Shown here: positions 9,965 to 19,898 of the stretch, piece by piece
Numbering within the stretch: the stretch's first letter is position 1
Layout: every line of letters begins with the position of its first letter
NCBI GenBank assembly: GCA_020634565.1
Contig: JACKBN010000004.1
Coordinates: 310,001-374,000, forward strand
Length of the DNA: 64,000 nt
Reading direction: 5' to 3'
Origin: Ardenticatenaceae bacterium
GTDB lineage: Bacteria; Chloroflexota; Anaerolineae; Promineifilales; Promineifilaceae
Program-made: the position numbers and the translations under genes
Notes under the pieces: generated by a model
The model's input: the letters and a program-made list of their open reading frames with translations, nothing else
What the model was told of the DNA's origin: nothing
The model's database searches: none

Positions 9965-10399
9965 TTAAATTCCCAAATCCCACACAGGCTCCCCGTTTAG
10001 AATTTGCTTGATTTGTTCAGGGAAGCGATCGGCATCCAGCGGCTTGGAAAGGAAGCCATCAAAACCGGCTTCTTTGGCTTTTTGCATTTCTGTGCTGCTG
10101 CCGTGGGCGGTAACCACCACCACCAGCGTGTTTTGCAGATTGGGATCGGTGCGGATTTGCTTGAGCGCTTCATAGCCATCTTCGTGTGGCAGGCGCAAAT
10201 CCATCAAAATGAGGTCCACGCGCGACATGGTGTTGGCAAAATCCACCACACCCCAGCCGGTTGTTTTCCACTCGCATTTTTGGACGCCCATAAAGGCCAG
10301 CAGCCGGGCAATAAGCACAAAGTTGGAGACATTATCCTCTACAACGAGGACATATGCGTCTCTGGGATCAACGGGGGTTCTTACTGTTACATCACTCAT
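9965..10399 (-). CDS. Single-domain response regulator
   Basis: A 144-residue protein consisting of one receiver domain: YVLVVEDNVSNFVLIARLL with the acidic pair, phospho-acceptor Asp in DLILMDLRLPHEDG, switch Thr in VVVVTAHGSS, and Lys in GFLSKPLD. There is no output domain. It is the first gene of the minus-strand signalling run (10399 down to 487), with the GAF membrane protein starting 7 bases after its stop. The layout suggests it relays phosphate from the histidine kinase of the same cluster. A short perfect palindrome at 10442-10456 lies 43 bases upstream. Confidence 0.92.
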   Translation of the reverse strand: MSDVTVRTPVDPRDAYVLVVEDNVSNFVLIARLLAFMGVQKCEWKTTGWGVVDFANTMSRVDLILMDLRLPHEDGYEALKQIRTDPNLQNTLVVVVTAHGSSTEMQKAKEAGFDGFLSKPLDADRFPEQIKQILNGEPVWDLGI

Positions 10400-10441
10400 A
10401 TGGAGTCTACCTTTTTGTGAAACCGATTTGCACCTGTTATG

Positions 10442-10456
10442 ACATCAGTCTGATGT
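10442..10456. promoter_or_regulatory. Palindrome upstream of the signalling operon
   Basis: ACATCAGtCTGATGT is a 15-base palindrome with 7-base arms, 43 bases before the first gene of the minus-strand signalling cluster. Its position suits an operator. No regulator can be assigned. The remainder of the 10400-10623 gap is AT-rich and shows no gene. Confidence 0.35.
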
Positions 10457-10623
10457 TACGGGATTTTGGTAAGTTATTCTGCCAGTTAAATCTTAATGGC
10501 TTGCTTTCTTAATTAACATTGAAGCCAGGCAGGCTAAGATCGGTGTTCCCATATAATAACGAGATCTACTGTGTGACGCCGTAAAGGTTACGAAAAAAGT
10601 GAATGGTACTCACCAAAAAATTT

Positions 10624-12084
10624 TTAAGGATTGCTCACCCAAACACGGCCGTTTCGCGGCAGTAAGGTATGGGTGCTGCTGGTGGTAAAGGGTTCCCCGT
10701 GCGGGTTCAGCTTTTCTTCCAGGTAAGCTGTGTATCCCGGCGGCGATATGATTAGCTCTTCACGATCGCCCATGTTAAAGGCAATAACGGCCGTTTGTTC
10801 ACGGTACTGTCGCTGATAAACAACCACATTTTCGTTGGCATACATAATGCGGAAATTGCCTCGCCGCAGCGCTGGCGTGTCGTGCCGCAGCTGAATGTAC
10901 TGCTTCAAATCTTCCAGCAGCGTGTTGTCCCAACTGCCCTCATCGTGCCAGGGGAAAGCGCCACGGCAGTGCGGGTCGTGTCCGCCCGACATACCAATTT
11001 CATCCCCATAATAAATATTGGGCGCGCCGGGCGAAGTCATCTGGCATAAAAACATCAGTCGCAGTGCTGTTTTGTCATGCCGCGCTACGGTTAAGGTACG
11101 CGGCGTGTCGTGGCTGCCCAACATGTTCATTTGCGACAAGACAATTTCATTATCATACAAATGATTAAAAATACGATCTAGTTCCGTGGCAAACTGCGTG
11201 GCATTTAAAGGCTGAATATAGCCATAACCAGTCCGCACGGTGTCACTCTGGTCCATATTATGGCCAGAGAAAAAGCCCAGGGTGGCGCGTGTAAAAAGGT
11301 AGTTCATTTGGCCGTCAAACTGGTCGCCTTGCAGCCAGCGATGTGCCTCGCCCCACAATTCGCCCACAATGTAAGCATCTGGATTGATCGATTTGCAGCG
11401 CCGCCGAAATTCGCGCCAGAAATCATCGTCATCGATCTCGTTGGGCACATCCAGCCGCCAGCCATCAATGCCTTGTTTGAGCCAATAGGTGCCCACCTGC
11501 CATAAAAATTCGCGTACGGCCGGGGTGTGGGTGTTGAACTTGGGCAAAGAAGCAATGCCCCACCAAGCATCGTAATTGGGGGGATGTCCCTCGTTAAATG
11601 CATTGATGGGCCAATGGTGAATGTTAAACCAGTCGGTGTAGGGGGATTCCTGCCCGCACTCCATGAGGTGGTTGAACTGGAAAAAGCCCCGGCTGGCGTG
11701 GTTAAACACGCCGTCTAGCAAGACCCGAATATTTTCTTTGTGGGCCGCATCCAGTAATTCTGCCAATGCCTGATTGCCACCCAAAATGGGGTCTACGTGG
11801 TAATAATCGTGTGTGTGGTAGCGGTGATTGGAAGCGGAAGAAAAAATGGGATTGAGATAGAGCGCGTTGACGCCCAACGCCTTGAGATAAGGCAGCTTTT
11901 CAATAACCCCCAGTAAATCGCCACCCTGAAAACCGTGGTAGGTGGGTGTTGCGCCCCAGGGTTGCAAATTCTTGGGTTTGGGCAAGTAGCCGTTTTGCCC
12001 GAAACGGCCGCTCTTGGCGAACCGATCCGGGAATATTTGGTAGAATACAGCGTCTTTAACCCAATCTGGGGTTGTTACATTCAT
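10624..12084 (-). CDS. GH13 alpha-amylase family enzyme (neopullulanase/cyclomaltodextrinase-like)
   Basis: A 486-residue cytoplasmic enzyme without signal peptide, starting with the typical VKDAVFYQIFPDRFA of GH13 maltodextrin hydrolases. The (beta/alpha)8 barrel motifs are in order: DGVFNH (region I), GWRLDVPNEID with the nucleophile Asp (region II), IVGELWGEA with the acid/base Glu (region III), and LGSHDTPR with the transition-state Asp (region IV). A beta-sandwich C-terminal domain follows. It lacks the long N-terminal domain of dimeric neopullulanases. AGGAGA lies about 8 bases before the ATG. It likely hydrolyses maltodextrins or cyclodextrins in the cytoplasm. No transporter or regulator of that pathway is next to it. 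Confidence 0.88.
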   Translation of the reverse strand: MNVTTPDWVKDAVFYQIFPDRFAKSGRFGQNGYLPKPKNLQPWGATPTYHGFQGGDLLGVIEKLPYLKALGVNALYLNPIFSSASNHRYHTHDYYHVDPILGGNQALAELLDAAHKENIRVLLDGVFNHASRGFFQFNHLMECGQESPYTDWFNIHHWPINAFNEGHPPNYDAWWGIASLPKFNTHTPAVREFLWQVGTYWLKQGIDGWRLDVPNEIDDDDFWREFRRRCKSINPDAYIVGELWGEAHRWLQGDQFDGQMNYLFTRATLGFFSGHNMDQSDTVRTGYGYIQPLNATQFATELDRIFNHLYDNEIVLSQMNMLGSHDTPRTLTVARHDKTALRLMFLCQMTSPGAPNIYYGDEIGMSGGHDPHCRGAFPWHDEGSWDNTLLEDLKQYIQLRHDTPALRRGNFRIMYANENVVVYQRQYREQTAVIAFNMGDREELIISPPGYTAYLEEKLNPHGEPFTTSSTHTLLPRNGRVWVSNP

Positions 12085-12234
12085 GAAGTCTTTCTCCTAG
12101 ACACACACCATTATAGGCGTTTTTTTTGTAGATTTTCCATCTATTTTAAGGAAAGAGTACCAATTTAACAGCATTTTTTGATGGTTTGGTTGAGTTTTTG
12201 TATAAGCGCAAGTTATATCATGGGGTTTTAACAC

Positions 12235-12735
12235 ATGGCTGGAAATAAAACATTGGCAATGCGCCTGTTGGAAGGCAAAAAAGTGGCTTATGAAGCTATT
12301 CAGTACGATGCCAGCGAGCGAGACGCCGAGAAAATTGCGGTGCAGCTTGGCGTGCCGCCAGAGCAGGTTTTTAAAACATTGGTGGTGGCGGCTCCGGTAG
12401 ACGGCCGTTCTCCCAACAAACCATTGCTAGCAGTGATTCCCGCCAACCGGCAGCTCGATTTGAAGAAGCTGGCGAAGCTGATCAACGTGAAGAAATTAAA
12501 GATGGCAACGCACCAACAAGCAGAAGAAATGACCGGTCTGCAAGTGGGCGGCATTTCACCATTGGCTTTGATCAACAAGGGTTTTGTCATTTATCTGGAT
12601 GAACGGGCGGAGGCGCAAGGGCAGATTTTTGTGAGCGCTGGTGAGCGAGGCACCCAAATTAAGTTAGCTCCCAAGGATTTACGCAAAGTAACAGGTGCAA
12701 AAGTAGCAGATCTTTCTTCTGCGACCAGCGAGTAA
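12235..12735 (+). CDS. ybaK: Cys-tRNA(Pro)/aminoacyl-tRNA deacylase, YbaK/EbsC family
   Basis: A 166-residue single-domain protein of the YbaK family, which clears mischarged Cys-tRNA(Pro) in trans. It matches the family along its length: N-terminal TLAMRLLEGKKVAYEAIQY, the KTLVV strand, a Lys-rich LDLKKLAKLINVKKLKMA segment, and the VGGISPLAL loop that forms the substrate pocket. Length is normal. No Shine-Dalgarno sequence is clear before the ATG. A weak promoter may lie at TTGAGT (about 12190) with an AT-rich -10 near TTATATCAT. It is convergent with the receiver gene that ends 12 bases downstream, with no terminator visible between them. Confidence 0.92.
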   Translation: MAGNKTLAMRLLEGKKVAYEAIQYDASERDAEKIAVQLGVPPEQVFKTLVVAAPVDGRSPNKPLLAVIPANRQLDLKKLAKLINVKKLKMATHQQAEEMTGLQVGGISPLALINKGFVIYLDERAEAQGQIFVSAGERGTQIKLAPKDLRKVTGAKVADLSSATSE

Positions 12736-12747
12736 GATGAGGCTAAC

Positions 12748-13149
12748 TTATTCTTTGGTTTGCTTGCTTGTTAATTTCTGAATCGTTTGGATCACATCGG
12801 GGAAATCAAACGGTTTCGGCAAAAACTGTGCCCCAATTCGGTCCAGCGCTTCATCGGTGGGGGCAGGCCAGGCGCTAACGAGGACAAACGGCCGTTTCTC
12901 GCCCTGTGCCCGCAATTTTCCAGCCAGTTCCAATCCAGTCATCTTGGGTAGGCGAATGTCAAAAAAGAAGAGGTCTACCTCTTGTAGCGCTTCCCCTTCG
13001 GCTTGTGTTAGCAAATCTTCCGCATTCATGAACACGGGTTTAACCTCAATACCAAACAAGCCTAATCCGCTCACCAACAACTGGGCAATGCTGGGTTCGT
13101 CTTCCACATAGGCGATTTTTACCGTTTCTTGCAGCGTGTTATTCAACAT
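12748..13149 (-). CDS. Single-domain response regulator
   Basis: A 133-residue receiver-only protein: IAYVEDEPSIAQLL with the acidic pair, phospho-acceptor Asp in DLFFFDIRLPKMTG, VLVSAW in place of the usual switch Thr (a Ser is present), and Lys in FLPKPFDFPD. It stands apart from the 0-10 kb cluster and has no kinase neighbour. The 148-base gap on its right contains only a small CGCCA-gttt-TGGCG hairpin near 13206 and the tail of the peptidase transcript. Confidence 0.9.
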   Translation of the reverse strand: MLNNTLQETVKIAYVEDEPSIAQLLVSGLGLFGIEVKPVFMNAEDLLTQAEGEALQEVDLFFFDIRLPKMTGLELAGKLRAQGEKRPFVLVSAWPAPTDEALDRIGAQFLPKPFDFPDVIQTIQKLTSKQTKE

Positions 13150-13297
13150 CTTGTCCTCGCTTGCTTTGTTACTTCTAGCTTTATCGCGTTGATCATAGCC
13201 GATTCGCCAGTTTTGGCGAGTGAATGAAGCGCAAATTCATGATCCATTAGGAGTATAGAGCCATATGTATTCCAGCCCTGCCTATGAGTGAATTCTG

Positions 13298-16200
13298 CTA
13301 AGGTACGGTCTCATGCCGCAAAACTGGGAGATAACTTGTGTACACGGGCAAATCAATCCATTCCGCAAAAAAGGCGGGATGGGTCACACCGTCATCTACC
13401 AGAGTCGTAAAGGCGGCGCGCTGGGGAACGGCCGTTACTTCTCGCGTTAGCACCACGGTCAGCGTCACCACGTCACCCACATCCAGCAAGCCTTCCCAAT
13501 AAAGCCGCCGGTTGCCCACACTGGCGCTGCCTGCGCTGCTGCTCAACGTGTCGGTGACGACATAGAAGCTGTTGGGCAGGCTCACCACCGTAGAAATGGG
13601 GCCGGAGGCTGCCAGCCCTGTATTTTGCAAACCCACGGTGGTGGTAAAAATAGTGGCGACCAAAGGTTTGTTGGGAACGGCCGTTATCGTTGTGGCGATT
13701 TCTGGGGCATTGACCCAGCTGGTTGCCCGGCGGGTAAAGGTCAAATCGTGCCGCCCATCGTGCAAAACAACTTCATTTTCGATGATCTGGCCTAACGCCA
13801 GCGGCCCAGCCGGTGTGGCCTGGTAGGTGATGAGATGCTGGCCCCCGCTGGACAGCGTGCCGCTCCAGGTGAGTTGGCGCGTGGCTGCATTGTACGTAGC
13901 ATCGCCGGTTATGGAAGCCAGATCAATTTGCAGCCAGGGAGAGAGGGTATTGGTGAGCCAGACAGAATTGCTCAGCCCGTCGTCCATTTGCTGCACGGTA
14001 AGCGTGTACGTGCGCGGTTCACCCACCAGCCCGACACGCTGATCCACCACAAAGCTGGAATCGCCCAAATCGCTCAGCCAGCCCACGACGCGGTTCATCA
14101 CCTCGGCCTGTTCGGCAGGTGCGATGGTCTCAAAGGGTACGCCCCAGAACACGGCCCGCCAGTTGTCGCCCGCGGTGGCGGTGCCAACGGGCAGCGCCCG
14201 ATCGCTCCAGAAAAATGGCTGGCTGTGCGCAGCCGGGAAGATGCCATCCCCGTGATTTTGGTAGGGGGTAAAGTCCAGGGAAAGTGGCGGCATCGCTTCG
14301 GCGGCAACGGCCGTATTCCCAGCCCCAATCAAGCGCGTTGGTTCCACAGATTCTAAAAAGCGCTCCACACCAAAATAATGGCGCGCCAGGTCGGTGCGGT
14401 GATGGTAATACAAAAAGTCCTGGCTGGTGAGGAAAAGACGCCCGCCCTGGGCCAGATATGCCGTTAGCGCCTGATTTTCAGCAAAAGTGATGGGCTGGAA
14501 CCAGTCGTAGCCCGTGTACCAGATGACAAAATCGTACTGGTTGAGCAGCGGCAAGGGTGGGCCGTTCTGCGTAACGGCCGCATGTCCTGTGTCCCAAATG
14601 TCGTATGTCAGGCCCATGCTGTCTAAAGCGGCCGTTAGCTCATCAGTTTGGTCGTACCAGCGATCATCATCCACAAACAAAATATCACCGGGACTGCTGT
14701 GCTTAACCGTGATTTGGGCATTAATGGCGGGATTGTTGCTGGAAACGGCCGTTATCCGGAAGCTCTCTACCAATTCAGGCGGCAGTTCAGGCGGCACCGT
14801 CAGCGTGAGCACCGTTTTGCCAAACTGGCAGGGTCCTAACTTAAGCGTTTTGGTGAGCAGGCTGGTGGGCCAATCCGCGCCGGAAATGGAGAGGGTGAAG
14901 GTGTCGGTAAGCGTTTCGCTACGGTTGAACAAGTTGAGCGTGTACTGCATCTCCGTGCCGGGAACGGCCAGTTCGTCAATGCCGCCGGGGAAGAACTGCA
15001 CGCCAATTTGTTCACGCGGGGTGTTGAAGTAGCTAAAGCTGCGCGCCAAAATATCGGCCCGATCGGTGGCATCGGCGACACCTTCCAGGCCAAAGCCCAG
15101 GTACACCATGCGGAACGGGGTGCAGTAACCTGCCGTCAATCCGGCAGAATCACCGTCTTCATACACAAAAGCCGGGTCCGAGAAAAGTTCCAGGCGGGGC
15201 AGCGAAGCGTCGGGAGCGTTTTGGTTATTGCTGCTGCTGCCGCCGTTCAGGTCAATACTAAGCCCACTAAAAGGGGAATTGTCGCTGCCGGAAATGGTGT
15301 TGGTAACGGCCGTTTTGCCCAAAAAGTTGGCGTTGAGATGTTTGTACCACCAAAACTGCGTGTCGATACCATAGCCATCAAAAGCGCCCACATTTTGCCC
15401 GCTGATGAACAGATGTCCGCCCAAGCCTAAATAATCGGTAATGACGTTGTTTAGGCCAAGGTAGCCCGGTGAATCAAGCGGGCTGGACCAGATGACCGAA
15501 TCATACTGGCTCAGGTCGGCCAAAGTGGGGGCATCTTCAACTGGATTGCGCACGGCCCAGGTATCAAAGCTGTAGTTGAGGTCGGTGAGCGCTTCCGTAT
15601 AGTAGGCCACTTGGCTGCCAAAGTACCAGGGACCGCTGTCCACCAGCAGAATAGTGGGAGCATCAGCCAGGAAGAAGTGCTGCACAACGGCCGTATTGGC
15701 CGCCAACCACACCTCCGCCCGCTGCTGCTGGTAGCCCGTTTTGGTCACAATCAATTCGTAGCTGCCAGCGGGTAAGGTGAGTGAGAAACGGCCGTCGCCA
15801 TCCGTTAGAGCGGTGACGGGCGTGTTCACCACTTCGACATGCGCGTCAGCCAGCAGCGCATAGCCGCTGACCGATCGAACCACGCCATCCACCACGCCGC
15901 TGGGCAGCCCATTCACGTTGAGATTGCGCGTGGTAGTCTGCCCGTTGGTGACGCTGACGTTACTGATGGTCGTTTGCGTATAGCCAAAGGGTTCGCTTTG
16001 CAAATTGTAGCTGCCGCTTTGCAGGATGGCCCGGTAACGGCCGTTTGCATTCGTCACAAACGGCAATTGTGCGCCCGACGGCGTGGTAATGGTTACGATG
16101 GCGTCCGGCAGCGGCACCCCATCGGCCAAAAGCAGGCCGGTTAGCACGCCTGCGTCGCTTTGGCTGGCCACCGCTGCGTACGCATCTAGCCGCCCCCAGC

Positions 16201-17581
16201 CAGTGTTGTTGTTCGGGTGGGGTGGGTCGATGGGAACGGCCGTATCGGCCAAAATTTGATTGATTTCCTGGCGCGTCAGGCTGGGATTGCGGCTCAGCAG
16301 CAGGGCAATGGCGCCTACAACGTGTGGCGAAGCCATCGAGGTGCCATTTTCCAGGCCATAGGCTCCATCAGGGCGCGCCGACCAGATTTGCGTGCCGGGC
16401 GCCACCAGCCACGGTTTCAGCTCATCCGTTAGATACGACGGGCCGCGAGAAGAGAACCAGGCAACTTCATCAAGCTCGTCACTGGCCCCCACCGCCAACA
16501 CGTCGGGATACCCGCCCGGATAGCCAACCGTGCCGGTGAATGGCCCATTGTTCCCCGCCGAAAAGACCACCTTGATATCGGCCGCTTGCAGGGTCGTAAT
16601 ATCTTCCAAAAATAGTTCCTGGGGCACCGTGCCACCCCAAGAGTTATTGATGACGTCAGGGGCGAGCGCCACGCTGCCATTGGGGGCCAGCAGCCATTCA
16701 AAACCCCGGTGTACATCGCTCTCCCAAATGAATCCCAGCGGATCGGCAATGTTGACGGCGATCCAGTTGGCGCCGGGGGCTACGCCGATGCCGTTTTGCC
16801 CGACGGCCGTTCCTGCCACGTGCGTGCCATGCCCCAGGTTGTCTACAGGCACCGTATCGGTGGGAAACACGGCGTTAAACCAGCTGTCACTGTGATCCAC
16901 CGTGCTGCCCAGGTTGCCGCGATAATTGCTGTTGAGGTCAGGATGCTCCCAATCTACCCCTGTATCCATGATGGCGACGGTGACCCCGCTGCCATCAACC
17001 CCCAATCCATGCCAGACGGCTGGCGCATTAATTTTCTCGATGCCCCAGCTGGCGACGGGGCCAGTTACAACGGCCGTTGCGGCCAGCAATGTAGCTGTGG
17101 GCGTCTCTGTTGCGCCAATTTGCTGCACCAGGGCATCCAGCCGCATGCGCGCTACCTCTGGTAAGCTGGCGATGGCTTGAACGGCCGTAAAGTTGCCCGT
17201 AGCGGCAATGCTGTCTACCAACCACAAGGAGCGAACGGCCGTAACTTCACCTTGCTCTGCCAGATTGTCTAGCGCCGCCAGCGCCTGGGCTTGATGGGTG
17301 GTAGCTATTTCTTGCAGCGTCTCTAAAACGGCCGTACGTTGCGCATCCGTTTCAGCCGCGGCCAAAGAGGGCCGGGCGGCTGTCTCCTGAAAATCAGCGA
17401 TGAAGCGAACGGCCGTGCCCTCATCCAGCGCGTCTAACAGGGCCGGATCAATTTTCTCGCTTGGTTCGGCGGCACGCACCACGGACGAACGGGCGACGTT
17501 GGCCAGAAGAAGCGTAACCAGTCCGGTAGCCACTATAATGCTCATTAAAATGGAGGTAAGTCGCTGCTGCATACGCTGCAT
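13298..17581 (-). CDS. Secreted subtilisin-like (S8) serine peptidase with carboxypeptidase-regulatory-like repeats
   Basis: A secreted peptidase of about 1427 residues. I chose ATG 17579-17581 because AAAGGG lies about 9 bases upstream; the frame opens earlier at 17668. A signal peptide (ILMSIIVATGLVTLLLANVA) is followed by a propeptide-like region. The catalytic triad is intact: Asp about 206 (VAIMDTGVDWEHPDL), His about 251 (GHGTHVAGTAVG) and Ser about 415 (GTSMASPHVVG). After about 480 come two carboxypeptidase-regulatory-like modules (GSYNLQSEPFGY and GSYELIVTKTGYQQQ), then two glutamine-amidotransferase-like/Ig-like stretches (PTILLVDSGPWYF and DILFVDDDRWYD) and DUF11-like beta modules. 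It ends in TSYLPVLRH, a tail type I associate with Chloroflexota exported proteins. The gene is the densest carrier of ACGGCCGT in the window (15 copies). Confidence 0.9.
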   Translation of the reverse strand: MQRMQQRLTSILMSIIVATGLVTLLLANVARSSVVRAAEPSEKIDPALLDALDEGTAVRFIADFQETAARPSLAAAETDAQRTAVLETLQEIATTHQAQALAALDNLAEQGEVTAVRSLWLVDSIAATGNFTAVQAIASLPEVARMRLDALVQQIGATETPTATLLAATAVVTGPVASWGIEKINAPAVWHGLGVDGSGVTVAIMDTGVDWEHPDLNSNYRGNLGSTVDHSDSWFNAVFPTDTVPVDNLGHGTHVAGTAVGQNGIGVAPGANWIAVNIADPLGFIWESDVHRGFEWLLAPNGSVALAPDVINNSWGGTVPQELFLEDITTLQAADIKVVFSAGNNGPFTGTVGYPGGYPDVLAVGASDELDEVAWFSSRGPSYLTDELKPWLVAPGTQIWSARPDGAYGLENGTSMASPHVVGAIALLLSRNPSLTRQEINQILADTAVPIDPPHPNNNTGWGRLDAYAAVASQSDAGVLTGLLLADGVPLPDAIVTITTPSGAQLPFVTNANGRYRAILQSGSYNLQSEPFGYTQTTISNVSVTNGQTTTRNLNVNGLPSGVVDGVVRSVSGYALLADAHVEVVNTPVTALTDGDGRFSLTLPAGSYELIVTKTGYQQQRAEVWLAANTAVVQHFFLADAPTILLVDSGPWYFGSQVAYYTEALTDLNYSFDTWAVRNPVEDAPTLADLSQYDSVIWSSPLDSPGYLGLNNVITDYLGLGGHLFISGQNVGAFDGYGIDTQFWWYKHLNANFLGKTAVTNTISGSDNSPFSGLSIDLNGGSSSNNQNAPDASLPRLELFSDPAFVYEDGDSAGLTAGYCTPFRMVYLGFGLEGVADATDRADILARSFSYFNTPREQIGVQFFPGGIDELAVPGTEMQYTLNLFNRSETLTDTFTLSISGADWPTSLLTKTLKLGPCQFGKTVLTLTVPPELPPELVESFRITAVSSNNPAINAQITVKHSSPGDILFVDDDRWYDQTDELTAALDSMGLTYDIWDTGHAAVTQNGPPLPLLNQYDFVIWYTGYDWFQPITFAENQALTAYLAQGGRLFLTSQDFLYYHHRTDLARHYFGVERFLESVEPTRLIGAGNTAVAAEAMPPLSLDFTPYQNHGDGIFPAAHSQPFFWSDRALPVGTATAGDNWRAVFWGVPFETIAPAEQAEVMNRVVGWLSDLGDSSFVVDQRVGLVGEPRTYTLTVQQMDDGLSNSVWLTNTLSPWLQIDLASITGDATYNAATRQLTWSGTLSSGGQHLITYQATPAGPLALGQIIENEVVLHDGRHDLTFTRRATSWVNAPEIATTITAVPNKPLVATIFTTTVGLQNTGLAASGPISTVVSLPNSFYVVTDTLSSSAGSASVGNRRLYWEGLLDVGDVVTLTVVLTREVTAVPQRAAFTTLVDDGVTHPAFFAEWIDLPVYTSYLPVLRHETVP

Positions 17582-17720
17582 TATAAACCCTTTCTGCCCA
17601 GAAACGAGCGGTGACAAAAGTAAGTACAACCGTAAGTTGATTTTGCTACTCTCCAACTTTGAGATCATTTTTATTCTTTACTGCCGCCAAGTGAGCCACC
17701 AACCCTGTAAATGACTGAAA

Positions 17721-19898
17721 ATGTGGACGCTTGATCGTCGTTCCAAGCGATATTTTATGTTTTTAACGATTCTTGTTTGTACTCGTGATCGTCCGGCGCA
17801 GCTACAGCGCTGCCTGTCCGCGATACAACCGCAAATGGATGGGCAAAGCGAGCTGCTGGTTGTTGCCAGCGCGCCGTCAACCCCACAGGAACAGCAAATT
17901 TCCGAGGCGCTGGGTGTCGGCTTTGTGCATGAACCACGCCCTGGTCTGGATGTGGCCCGCAATCGCGGCATTCGCCACGCCAAGGGGGAGGTTATTGCCT
18001 TCATTGACGATGATGTGCTGGTGACCGAAGACTGGCTGGTCACGCTGCGGCGCGCCTTTGCCGACCCCTCCGTCGCTTGTGTGACGGGGCGGGTGCTGCC
18101 GGTTTCTTTAGCAACGGCCGTTCAGCAACAGTTTGAAGCCCGCTTTGGCTTTGATCGCGGGACTGAACCAATCCGTTTTACCGCCTCTGATGATCGCCCC
18201 TGGTTTCCCATTCATCCGTATCACCTGGGCACGGGTGGCAACATGGCCTTCCGCCGCCATGTGTTTGACCGCGTAGGGCTGTTCGATGAAGCGTTGGATG
18301 CCGGCACGCCGACCGGCGGTGGTGGCGATCTGGACATGTTTCGGCGGTTGTTGTTGGCAGGATTTACGGCCGTTTACCACCCCGATTTGCTCGTTTGTCA
18401 CGAACATCGGGCTGCTGCTGCTGCTGCGCGCAAGCAATTTTACGGCTATGGCAAAGCGTTTAGCGCCCTCATGACCAAAGTTTGGCTGGAGGAGCCAACG
18501 CTCAAACGCCAGGTGCCGCGACTGGTGCGCCAGCAGGCGATTTTGCTGCTGCGCCTCATCTGGCAGCGCCTGCGCAAACGATCGGTGGTTACGCTGCCCC
18601 TCCTTTGGCTTGAAGCGCTGGGTAATGTAACGGGGCCGTTTGCTTATCTGCGAGCGCGTCAGCGGGCCAAAAGCAGTCAGGTGGCAAATCTGCCCGCGGC
18701 TCAGATTGTGTCTGTACAACTCCCATTAACTGAATCAGAACTGTCTGTTCCCGCTGCGCAAGATGCGCTGGTTGTTTTTCAGAATGAACAGGGCGTCGTT
18801 GGAAGCCACTATCTGGCTGCGCCGGGGGCAGCAGTCTCCGCTGAACGCCTGAAAAAGCTCGCGCCGATTCACAGGTCCGCTGCGCATGATAATTACGAAA
18901 AAACCGCTACGCCTGCCCCTAGCGTTGCGGTAGTGATTTGCACGCGCAACCGCCCAGCAGCGCTGCGTAACTGTTTGCAAAGTTTGGTGCCATTCCGGGA
19001 CCAACTGGCGCAGCTCATTGTGGTTGAAAACAGCAAAGATGACGCGCAAACGGCCGTTCTGGCCAAGCAATTCTCTGCGCAGTTAGAAGTGGAACCGGAA
19101 CCCGGCCTCTGTCGAGCGCGTAATCGGGGGCTGGCTGCGGCTAAAGCCGAGATTGTGGCTTACCTGGATGATGATGTGGTGGTGGATGACCAATGGCTGA
19201 CGCGGTTAACGGCCGTTTACCAGCAAAATCCGCAGGTGGCCGGGGTGATGGGGCTGGTGCTGCCCGCTGCACTGCAAACGCCAGACCAACATCTGTTTGA
19301 GCGAGCGCTGGGCGGGCTAAATCGAGGTTTTGTGCCCCGCTGGTTTGTGGGCAAAGCGGCGCGCACGCTTGCGCCGCAGGTGGGTGTGGGGGCCAACATG
19401 AGCTTTCGCCGCCACCTTTTGCAGCAAATTGGTGGGTTCGATGAAGCGCTGGACCCTGGCACACGCGCCCAAGCTGGCGGCGACATCGACATTTTTTACC
19501 AATTCCTCAAAGCTGGTCACACCCTCCTTTATGATCCTGCATTGTTGGTTTGGCACACGCACCGCCGCGAAGCTGGTGCGGCTCACACCATGAGCGCGGC
19601 GTACGGTCGCGGCACGGCCGCCGCCTACGCCAAATGGGCTTCTCAGGGAGATTTGGCCGCCGGGCGTATGCTGCTGGGCTACTGGCTGCGCTACCATCCC
19701 GGTCGTTTGTGGGCAGCCTTCACCCGCGATAATTTGCTTTTGCCCACGTTGGCCTGGGCTGGTTGGCGGGCCAGTTGGGCCGGGCCGTGGGCCTATTTTC
19801 GTGGCCAGAAAATCCAGCGCAGTAAACAACAAACTGCCCTTAAGCACCAACCGGTTGCCGTTCCACGTTTGGTGGAAGGAGACAGCTATGGCCGTTAA
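17721..19898 (+). CDS. Tandem GT2 glycosyltransferase (two catalytic domains)
   Basis: A 725-residue protein with two GT-A family 2 domains in one chain. Domain 1 (about 13-290) has FLTILVCTRDRPAQLQRCL, the EPRPGLDVARNRG loop, FIDDDV as the nucleotide/metal site, and a GGGGDLDMFRRLL acceptor-side motif. Domain 2 (about 405-690) repeats the order with VAVVICTRNRPAALRNCL, EPEPGLCRARNRG, YLDDDV and AGGDIDIFYQFL. A degenerate linker joins them. The start is uncertain: ATG 17721 or ATG 17757 both lack a good ribosome site. It is the first gene of a glycan operon; the next gene starts inside its last 11 bases. Likely it adds two sugars of a cell-surface polysaccharide. Donors are not predictable. 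Confidence 0.88.
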   Translation: MWTLDRRSKRYFMFLTILVCTRDRPAQLQRCLSAIQPQMDGQSELLVVASAPSTPQEQQISEALGVGFVHEPRPGLDVARNRGIRHAKGEVIAFIDDDVLVTEDWLVTLRRAFADPSVACVTGRVLPVSLATAVQQQFEARFGFDRGTEPIRFTASDDRPWFPIHPYHLGTGGNMAFRRHVFDRVGLFDEALDAGTPTGGGGDLDMFRRLLLAGFTAVYHPDLLVCHEHRAAAAAARKQFYGYGKAFSALMTKVWLEEPTLKRQVPRLVRQQAILLLRLIWQRLRKRSVVTLPLLWLEALGNVTGPFAYLRARQRAKSSQVANLPAAQIVSVQLPLTESELSVPAAQDALVVFQNEQGVVGSHYLAAPGAAVSAERLKKLAPIHRSAAHDNYEKTATPAPSVAVVICTRNRPAALRNCLQSLVPFRDQLAQLIVVENSKDDAQTAVLAKQFSAQLEVEPEPGLCRARNRGLAAAKAEIVAYLDDDVVVDDQWLTRLTAVYQQNPQVAGVMGLVLPAALQTPDQHLFERALGGLNRGFVPRWFVGKAARTLAPQVGVGANMSFRRHLLQQIGGFDEALDPGTRAQAGGDIDIFYQFLKAGHTLLYDPALLVWHTHRREAGAAHTMSAAYGRGTAAAYAKWASQGDLAAGRMLLGYWLRYHPGRLWAAFTRDNLLLPTLAWAGWRASWAGPWAYFRGQKIQRSKQQTALKHQPVAVPRLVEGDSYGR